A stretch of DNA of 52,188 nt, taken from NCBI GenBank assembly GCA_964619815.1, contig CAZUGK010000010.1:1-52188 (forward strand). The letters run 5' to 3'. A program made the translations under genes and the position numbers. Positions 40,960 to 48,700 of this stretch are shown here, one piece after another. How positions within the stretch are numbered: the stretch's first letter is position 1; every line of letters starts with the position of its first letter. The notes beneath the pieces were generated by a model, which ran no database searches, was not told where the DNA came from, and saw only the letters and a list, made by a program, of their open reading frames with translations. The stretch is from BRH-c25 sp964619815. Lineage in GTDB: Bacteria; Bacillota; Clostridia; Lutisporales; Lutisporaceae.

Positions 40960-42436
40960 GACCAAAGTTTATTATTTTTTCCCGGTATTCTTTTCTTATG
41001 TCAAATTGAAGGTATCTTATGAACTTGTTGAGCATAACGGCAGTTTCCGCTCTTGTCATCAGCCTGTTCGGCTCTATTTCATTGTAGCTGTTGGCGCTTA
41101 TTATACCCATTCTGTGCGCCACATTTACTGATTTCTTAGCCCAGGCCTCCACACTGCCGTCATCTCTGAAGGCAGTTTTTGTACTGCTGACATCAGAGGA
41201 TTGCTCCAGGCCCATAGCCCTCACTATTATTGCTGCAGCCTGCGCTTTTGTAAGATATTCATCCGGGCTGAACCTGGTACTGCTGGTTCCCCCCATCACA
41301 CCCATCTTTGCCGCAACTTCAATGTAGTCATAATACGGGTGATTTTTATCTACGTCTGTAAATGTAGGAGTATAGGATTTCAGCCTCTTTTTTGCAGCAT
41401 CCTCAATACTTATATCACAGGCTTTTACAATTGCTTTCGCAAATTCTCCCCTGCTCATGAAGCTTCTTGGCATGAAGTAGCTGCTGTTCTGTACGCTTAT
41501 AATGTCCATGGACAGCATCTTCTTTATATCCTCTGCAGCCCAATAGTTGTCAGGGACGTCCTTAACAGCAGGAGCAAAGGTTCTTGTCTGTACCGGAACT
41601 GTAGTGATTCTGAAGCTGTCCCTCCCTTTCTTCCTGATGCTCGCGGGGTTTGTTTTGCTCAGATCAGGAAGGTCATATATGTAATATACTATATTTTCCT
41701 GGCCTTCCTTCAGTACATACCCTCCTTTGAAGCTTATGTCCTTGGGGTCGTTATTTATGTACTCCATATTTTTTACCACAGAATCGGATACAGCATATTC
41801 CACGGTACCGACAGCTTCTTTGAAGGTTGTAGAAGTAACACTGTCTTTGTATCTATATGTTATTGAATAATTGTAGAAGGCTGTATCTGTAGAGCTCCAG
41901 AAATTATTGTAGCCTACCTGGTTTGTGCTGAAATCAATTTTTATTTCTCCCGCTCCATCGTTTTTTGAATATGTCTTGCTGCCGTTCCAATCCGATACCA
42001 TGTATTTTATTATAGTCTTGTCATCCGTTAGTCCGGATCGGGTGAAAAGGTACTCGGTAAGCTTATAGGTGTCGCTGCCTATCTGTATCGTCTCTGTGTA
42101 TTTTGGATCAAGGGAGCTGGCATAGGTGGCCTGATTTCCAAGGCCGTTTTTGCTCTCTGAATTCAAAAATACAACCTTCCTGTTAAGCTCGGCTTTTTTC
42201 ACGGTATTGGAAAGTTCATATTCCACTGTTGTCTTAGTACCTTTGCTGTCCTCTTTTACAGCAACAGTACCCTCCAAAAGAATCGGCTCTCCGGAGATAA
42301 ATACCATTTCCTTGTATTTGAACTGCCCTTTCTTGGCAGTTGCCTCACCGCTTATACCGGGTTCATACCCCGGTGCAGCTGCCGCTGTTATACTGAGCAT
42401 ATATATTGTCAGAACTGCTATTACTAATTTTTTCAT
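40955..42436 (-). CDS. exported SLH-domain protein
   Basis: This 493-residue protein has a signal peptide (about 1-22, ending TAAAA). A unique beta-rich region (about 25-290) follows, then three C-terminal SLH modules (about 295-475) with the motif order DVPDNYWAAEDIKKML, FTDVDKNHPYYDYIEVAA and RDDGSVEAWAKKSVNVA, each followed by a (M/L)(S/T)RAE- or TKAQ-type turn. SLH modules anchor it to the cell wall polymer; the N-terminal part is unassigned. AGAGGTG is five bases before the ATG. The stop codon coincides with the TAG of a palindromic unit, leaving an ordinary-looking tail (NFGR). Confidence 0.9.
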   Translation of the reverse strand: MKKLVIAVLTIYMLSITAAAAPGYEPGISGEATAKKGQFKYKEMVFISGEPILLEGTVAVKEDSKGTKTTVEYELSNTVKKAELNRKVVFLNSESKNGLGNQATYASSLDPKYTETIQIGSDTYKLTEYLFTRSGLTDDKTIIKYMVSDWNGSKTYSKNDGAGEIKIDFSTNQVGYNNFWSSTDTAFYNYSITYRYKDSVTSTTFKEAVGTVEYAVSDSVVKNMEYINNDPKDISFKGGYVLKEGQENIVYYIYDLPDLSKTNPASIRKKGRDSFRITTVPVQTRTFAPAVKDVPDNYWAAEDIKKMLSMDIISVQNSSYFMPRSFMSRGEFAKAIVKACDISIEDAAKKRLKSYTPTFTDVDKNHPYYDYIEVAAKMGVMGGTSSTRFSPDEYLTKAQAAAIIVRAMGLEQSSDVSSTKTAFRDDGSVEAWAKKSVNVAHRMGIISANSYNEIEPNRLMTRAETAVMLNKFIRYLQFDIRKEYREKIINFGR

Positions 42437-42450
42437 ATAAACACCTCTAA

Positions 42451-42476
42451 GATCCTTCACTTCGTTCAGGATGACA
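42451..42476. repeat. copy of the widespread CCTGAACGAAGTGAAGG intergenic repeat
   Basis: On the minus strand the sequence reads TGTCAT followed by CCTGAACGAAGTGAAGG and ATC, a degenerate palindrome. I recognise this string as a repeat seen between genes in many unrelated bacterial genomes. It lies 14 bp upstream of the SLH gene start. Confidence 0.75.
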
Positions 42477-42495
42477 TTTTAAACTGTAATGCCTT

Positions 42496-42522
42496 GGCGG
42501 ACGCCCGGTGGGCGCCCCTACG
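42496..42522. repeat. palindromic unit (GGCGGACGCCC/GGGCGCCCCTAC type)
   Basis: This is nearly identical to the unit at 40782-40809, with CGG in place of CAT in the loop. It is 27 bp after the stop of the 1012-residue SLH protein gene, and its TAG is not in frame with that gene. Confidence 0.87.
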
Positions 42523-42548
42523 ACGACATATGGAGCATCATCTGCATG

Positions 42549-45500
42549 TTATTCTGTGAATACGAATATCGCTTCATTTCCTTCACACATTATATATGCT
42601 TCACTGTTGGCTTCCAAACGTTCTATGCCTATTGAGGCTCCTTCTCTGTTCAAGACTATTGTATAACCAATATCTATCGGCATAGTGGGCTTCACAGGTC
42701 TCCACTGTCCGTATGTAAGGCTGTATTCTCTTGCGTCCTTTAGAGTAATGAGGTTCACATCATATTTTTCAATACTGTCAATCAACCCTGCAACCATTCT
42801 CTCCGTTTCTATTTCTCTGTCAGGGTTGTAGTTGTTCTTATCCTTTTTATAAATCATCACAGCTTTGGCGATATTATCCTCATCGTATACTACATATACC
42901 ATATAATGCTCATGATATTTTGAGTTGTATTTGTATTTCTGGTAATCGCTATGGTACTCATTATCCTCATGCTGCTCATATTCTTTTCCATTGGCATCTT
43001 TCCCTGCACTCTTGTAATTCGGCCACAAGTAAGTAAATGGTTTATACCTGCTCTCCACGAACCTATCCGGAGCTATATAAGTAATAGAATTCTTCCCCTT
43101 CTCATATATGCCTGTCTCGTCGCTTAAACGGAAGAGCTGGTCTCCCACCTGCGTCCAACTGTTGTTTGTCAATGTAGAGGCGTTGTCAATAGTAAAGTAA
43201 TCCTCTCCTATTCCGTTAATATACCCTTTACTTATCCTGTAATTTGAAAAGGCGTTGAAGCTTTCGAGACTGACTATAGAGGCAGTATCAATTCCTGATG
43301 AGGTTTTGTTCTGGACTATGAAAGCTCCCACATTGCTGTCAAGGTCACGGGTATCCAGGAGTCTTCCATCCCTTATTACAATTGTACCGTCCACATAGTT
43401 CAAAAGCTTTCCGTTGGATAAGGTAAGCTGCTTATCTGTCCACTTTATTGAATCGATAGTCTTGTAAGCGGTATCCTCATAGCCTTCCTTCAAGGATATC
43501 TGCATCAGCTCCTCGGTGCCGTAGTTATCCTTGGATACTGCATAAACAGGCTTGCCTATGTAATTTTTCAGTTCTTCAATTTTAAGCTTTTCATTTCCTC
43601 TATACAAAACAGCTTCCCTGGATAAGGGGTATTTCAAGTAGTTGCCGGCAAACTGCCAATCGTAATAGCCGTAATTATATGCCTTGGTAAGGATTACTTC
43701 CCCGGTTGCAGGAACCACATCTACTATATCCCCTTTGTATATCTTGTCTACCATTGCTCCCTGGGTCTGTACTTCAATCCTGGATATATAGTTGTCTTTT
43801 CCCGGATTGACCTGGAACTTTATTCTGTCTCCCTGCCTGAGGACGCTTCTGTCTGTTGTAATGCCTTTCTTTACAACAGCCGTCATATTGTCCGTCCTGT
43901 AGGTATTTTCCTTTTCCGGGGCTTCATCCGGCGAAACAACTATGCTGTCCCCGGAAGAAGTTCTTATTCTAGCAGTGTAGGTTTCCACCCTGTTTTCATC
44001 CTCAGGTTCCAAATCAGTAAATATCCTTACTTCCAGAACCTTACCGCCGGCCACTTTAAGTGCGGCGTCCTGGTCAAAGCCTATGGCATCTATGCCCTGT
44101 TGTTCTCCATTTATATATACTTTGGTGTCCTCTGTCATATCAAGATATTGCTTGTTATCGAACTCGTCCGCCACCTTGAGCACATTACCTAAAGGATCGG
44201 CATACAGTATCTTCACTGCAAGCTCATTGTTGTTCAGTGTCTCTACCGGGACCTTTACCTCCATGCTTTTCAGCACATCGTTTGCAAATACCGCTTTTGC
44301 AGCTGTGTTTGGCTCTACCCTGCCGATTTCCACGGGTTCACCCTCTGCCTGTATTGCCGAATCCGGCATTACCTTCAGGAAATATCTGTTGTTTTCTTTA
44401 TCGGTTAACTGCACTGTCTGGTTTTCCGGGTCATATTCTATAAAGGTTCCGTCAATCTCTTTGAGGCGTGCCACGTGCAGCAGCACTGCCTGATTATCCT
44501 TATTGACGGTGTATTCCACCACATCCCCTTCAGCTATAAGGGATTCATTCCCCACTTTGCCGTTTTTTATTACCGGCAGGGCCTGCTGGGAATTTACGTT
44601 CCGACCTGTATTTTTCTGTACGCTTATATTAATGGCGTCAGAGCCTGTATTTTCAATTCTTATATCAGTAACAGCACTATCAGAAAGGGAGCCCAGGTCT
44701 CTTTTTACCTTTACACTTGATACTTTTCCCTTTCCGGTAGTAAATCCAAGCTTATCCAGAGCCTGGTTTGCAACCGAGTTAAGTATGGTTGCCATTTCTC
44801 CCCTTGTAATACTCCCTTTGGGAGAAAAGCTGCTGCCGGATGCACCTGTCTTTATTCCGCTTTTCAGCACTGCTTCTACATATGGAAGATTTTCTGTCTT
44901 AATGTTCCGCCAATCGTTATAACTGAATACTGCCGATGTCTCCTCCCCTTTTACCGGTTGAAGGCCAAGGGCACGTGCAATCCAGAGTGACGCTTCTTCT
45001 CTAGTTGCAGGGCCTGTATAAAGCCTAGAAGCAGCCTTCTGGTTCAAACGCTGATTCAGCAGCTGGTCATATTGGGCCTTCGTCATTTTCCAATTGGTTT
45101 TCTTGGCTTTGTCGGCCTCTGCCTTAGCAGCCGCCCTGTCAGCTGCGGTAAGTACTGAAGCAGTATCAAACTCTCCCGGTTTTATTATGCCGCTGCTTTG
45201 TGCTATTGCAATATGCCCTTGTATATATGCAGCTGTGGAACTCAAGGCAGGATCCTGTGCTTTGAGGGTTTCGCCCTGTTTGACAGCCTCCTCCTGCTTA
45301 CCTACAGCCCTTACCAACGCTGCCAGAAAATCCTGCTTGCTTGCATTCTGATTGGGCCTGAAGGTTTTACTTCCGTATTCCCTTATTACTGAATATATAC
45401 TCATTTTCATTATGTTTTCGGCATTGGAATTTGAGTTGATATCAGTATAAGTTGCATTACTTATCAGGGAGTCCCCTGAGGTTGCTCCGGTGTATTGGAC

Positions 45501-45587
45501 ATCCGCACTGTAAGCGGGCATCATAAGGCTGTTGAAAACTAGTGCAGCTGTAAGTACATATGAAATTTTTCTTTTGTTTATTTGCAT
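42549..45587 (-). CDS. large exported SLH-domain protein
   Basis: The 1012-residue protein has a signal peptide (about 1-28, ending MMPAYSA). Three N-terminal SLH modules (about 45-280) are marked by KTFRPNQNASKQDFLAALV, TGPATREEASLWIARALGL and FSPKGSITRGEMATILN, with a charged Ala/Lys-rich stretch inserted between the first and second. The remaining ~730 residues are beta-rich with repeated short domains and a Tyr/His/Asp-rich segment near 885-920; I recognise no catalytic motif. It is probably a wall-bound structural protein. ATG 45587 follows AAGGAAG by eight bases. It lies 128 bp after the giant IPT gene, in a gap filled with repeats. Confidence 0.88.
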   Translation of the reverse strand: MQINKRKISYVLTAALVFNSLMMPAYSADVQYTGATSGDSLISNATYTDINSNSNAENIMKMSIYSVIREYGSKTFRPNQNASKQDFLAALVRAVGKQEEAVKQGETLKAQDPALSSTAAYIQGHIAIAQSSGIIKPGEFDTASVLTAADRAAAKAEADKAKKTNWKMTKAQYDQLLNQRLNQKAASRLYTGPATREEASLWIARALGLQPVKGEETSAVFSYNDWRNIKTENLPYVEAVLKSGIKTGASGSSFSPKGSITRGEMATILNSVANQALDKLGFTTGKGKVSSVKVKRDLGSLSDSAVTDIRIENTGSDAINISVQKNTGRNVNSQQALPVIKNGKVGNESLIAEGDVVEYTVNKDNQAVLLHVARLKEIDGTFIEYDPENQTVQLTDKENNRYFLKVMPDSAIQAEGEPVEIGRVEPNTAAKAVFANDVLKSMEVKVPVETLNNNELAVKILYADPLGNVLKVADEFDNKQYLDMTEDTKVYINGEQQGIDAIGFDQDAALKVAGGKVLEVRIFTDLEPEDENRVETYTARIRTSSGDSIVVSPDEAPEKENTYRTDNMTAVVKKGITTDRSVLRQGDRIKFQVNPGKDNYISRIEVQTQGAMVDKIYKGDIVDVVPATGEVILTKAYNYGYYDWQFAGNYLKYPLSREAVLYRGNEKLKIEELKNYIGKPVYAVSKDNYGTEELMQISLKEGYEDTAYKTIDSIKWTDKQLTLSNGKLLNYVDGTIVIRDGRLLDTRDLDSNVGAFIVQNKTSSGIDTASIVSLESFNAFSNYRISKGYINGIGEDYFTIDNASTLTNNSWTQVGDQLFRLSDETGIYEKGKNSITYIAPDRFVESRYKPFTYLWPNYKSAGKDANGKEYEQHEDNEYHSDYQKYKYNSKYHEHYMVYVVYDEDNIAKAVMIYKKDKNNYNPDREIETERMVAGLIDSIEKYDVNLITLKDAREYSLTYGQWRPVKPTMPIDIGYTIVLNREGASIGIERLEANSEAYIMCEGNEAIFVFTE

Positions 45588-45609
45588 TTCAACCACTTCC
45601 TTAATATTA

Positions 45610-45637
45610 GATACGAGATTCGAGATTCGAGATTCGA
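45610..45637. repeat. heptamer array of the GATTCGA type
   Basis: GATACGA is followed by three exact GATTCGA units and a partial one, all in 7-base register, 23 bp upstream of the SLH gene start. A degenerate array of the same type lies just upstream of the next gene (51662-51682). Confidence 0.9.
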
Positions 45638-45663
45638 GAACCTAAGCAAAGGCTTCGAAGAAT

Positions 45664-45690
45664 GGGCGGGCATGGAAACCCGCCCCTACA
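45664..45690. repeat. palindromic unit (GGGCGGG...CCCGCCCCTAC type)
   Basis: GGGCGGG and CCCGCCC pair around CATGGAAA, and the tail is CCCTACA. It is the same subtype as 39319-39348 and 40861-40892. Confidence 0.88.
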
Positions 45691-45696
45691 TTGCTT

Positions 45697-45721
45697 GGAC
45701 GACCGGTGGTCGCCCCTACGG
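45697..45721. repeat. palindromic unit supplying the stop codon of the IPT-repeat protein gene
   Basis: GACGACC and GGTCGCC arms surround a short loop, and the tail is CCCCTACGG. On the minus strand its TAG (45716-45718) is the stop codon of the 1974-residue protein gene. Confidence 0.88.
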
Positions 45722-48700
45722 CAGCATCTTGCCGATTATCATGTATTCGCCGCTTTTGGATATTTGAGCTTTCAGGGCTCCTTTCAGCTTTTGGGTTTCC
45801 ATTATCGTAAGCTTCCGTTCATAGCTGTCGTAATAGGCTATGTATACTCCACCTTTGAAAATGCTTGCTTTAGCTTCGTCATATTTTAGTGTCATGGCTG
45901 CTTCGCCCTTTATGCCCCTAATGCTCCTGACATCTTTTTCTACCTGCATTGTCACTTCCACTCCGAAAGGATTTGTTAAGAGCTTGTAGCCCCTCGGAAG
46001 GCTTATTCTGATATCATCGCCTTTAGCTGCCAGGTTTCTGTTAATGCCCACTCTTAGCTTTGTATCTCCATGGAGCGTGCTGCTTACCATAATCGCTTCG
46101 TCTACTGCCAGGTTGTTGGCCGTCATGTTGATTTCTATGTCCTTATCTTTTATAACCAGCTTGCTTCCGGGATACTTCTTTATAAGCAGGAAATTCAGCT
46201 CTGCAGACTTGCGGCTTGCTGAGCCGTAATACTGTTTATCAAAGTCTGCGGTAACCCCGCTGCTGCTGCTCAGGGATTTTTCTCCGGCGGTGTATAGTAC
46301 CTCCCCGCCTTTGAATACAACCTTATCCTCGTTCATAGTCTGCTGGAACTCATCTGTTCCCTGATAATGGGTGTTTCTTATCACATCTCCGGTCTTCACA
46401 TATTTGGTAGCCGGTGTGAAATTTGACGATATATAATTGTTGACCGCTTTTATCTTGAAGCTGTACCATGTTGAAGTTGCAAGCCCATCAACAAAGTATA
46501 CCACTCTTGTATCGCTTATTTCCTCAGGAATTACACTTGCAAAGTATCTGTAATTAATCAGTTTCTTTCCGTCATAGCTTATAGATACATACAGCTCATA
46601 ATAAATGGTCTTATCGACTTTATCCCATTCGAGCCTTATGGTATCTCCATCAACAGCCTCTATCTTAACACCGGTGGGTACGTCAGGCTTCGGTTTTTCA
46701 TAGCTGGCACCAATTACATTGCTTACTCCGCCGTCGGTATTGATTACAATAATACTGGTATCACTGCTTGTCAGCTTTGGAGTTGTAAAGCTTATTGTAT
46801 CATTTCCGGTTACTGTGACACCAGTAACCTGTATACCGCCTACCACAACCATTTCAGTATTATCCGGCCCTAAACACTCTATGCCTGTTTCTCCCTGTGC
46901 CAGTTCACTCTTCGGCTTCAGAACTCCTCCCAGTATGACACTTGCGCCTGTCATAAAGCCTGCACCTTTAAGCTGTATGCTTTCTCCTCCTTCTATGGAG
47001 AAAACTACCGGATCTATTATCTGTCCCTTACTGTTAAGGACACTGTCTATAACAGGAGAGCTTATTATTGTTATTCCATCCTTCACTTCGGTGTAACCGT
47101 AGTCACCGTTCTGCACCATGACTAATTTCTTGCCGGGGCTTATACCTGCGGGTATTGTTACACTTAATATTTCCCCTGGCTTTGAAGTATCTCTTACAGT
47201 TACGCAGGGTACACCGTCCAGGGAAACGACAACGCCTTCCTCGAAGCCATAGCCGTAAATTTTAACTGTGTTTGCCTGTCCGTTGGAGCTTCTGTCAGGT
47301 ACTATGCTTTCTACTACCGGCTTGCTCTTGGACAGCTGGTATTCCACATAATACGGCTGTTCCATCAATGAGGAATCCGCTACACCGCCGTCCTCGTTAA
47401 CAATTATTATTCTGTACTGCTTGTCAAGGTCATCCTGCGTTCCCACCGGAACCTTAACCACCAGCTCATCATCATTTGCACTCTTGCTTACTATTTCCAG
47501 AAGCTTGTCTTCCAGATAAACCTTTACATTCCTCCTGTAGTCGGAGCCCCGTATAGTAAGAAATGCTCCACCGTCAAGAGGCACATAAGTATATAACTCT
47601 GAATACAGATCATGGTTAACGGGATTGTACGGCTCTATGATATTTCCCAATTTACCGTGGTTTACCGGTTCTATGGAAGTTATTACCGGATGGCTGTCAG
47701 GGCTTACAACGCTAATTCTCCCTGATGCCTTCCCGTTGTCATCGTTTATTACATATATGCTTCTGTAGCCTTCTGTACTTATCGGAGGTGCAGTCGCCAC
47801 AATCTTCTCACCGTTCTGTCTTACCTGAGCATAGGGAGCAACTCTTCTTGTTATTATTACTGACTCAGGTGTTGTCTCCACAAGGATTCCTTCGTCAAAG
47901 CTCTTGTTGTTGCCCAAATCAACCGAATGGTTCAAAATGAACATATGTGAAGAGCCTATAGGCATATCCAGCTCCATAGGAGTTGGCACAACAGCATTGG
48001 ATGAATTCCTCAGCTGTCTTATAACCGGAGTATTATCAGAGGCTTTTAGCACTTTGATCCTTGCAGTCTCCTGGTTCAGCCTTTCAAATACAAACTTCAG
48101 GTCATCAATCACGGTATAATATGGTCCGATTATTGTATCGATTGTTTTCTTGTCTCTTGTAGTCTCATCACCGAAGATTACCATTGCACTTATGGCATCC
48201 CCGGCATCTGTCGGATTATCGGTTTCTCTGCCTACCTGTTCCTTTGTGCCGTCAGGAAGCTCAAACAAGCTTTCCAGATTTCCCTGTCTGAAGCCTGAAC
48301 CCTTGATTTCCAGGTTCACATTTCCAAGATAGCTGACTACGTTGGGAGTTATACTGGTTATTACCGGCTTGGACATGGAATATGAAAAACCTTTATATGT
48401 ACAGGAGCCTGCATCATAGTTTACCAGCACTATATCAACAGGACCGGAAACGCTGCTTGCCGGTATTGTCGCAACAAGTTTTTCCGTTATCAGGTCCGTA
48501 TTGTCGGCAGGCCACTCAACCTCAGCTTTTATTCCGTTGAAATACACATCCGGAGGATTTCCGCCCACTGTTGCTCTTCTAAAATCCAGTCCTTCAATGA
48601 TTATCTTGTCTCCTCCTGCCGAGGAACCGCTTGTAACCAGACTGTCCGTTGCAGAGTCTTTCAGGGCTGTTATTATTGGATGGCTGGAAGGCACTTTGTA

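Noticed and set aside
41201..41866. 221-codon open frame on the plus strand, antisense to the SLH protein gene
   Set aside because: It has no plausible ribosome binding site, a composition typical of an antisense shadow (rich in Cys, His, Tyr, Phe and Ile), and lies wholly within a gene with clear SLH motifs.
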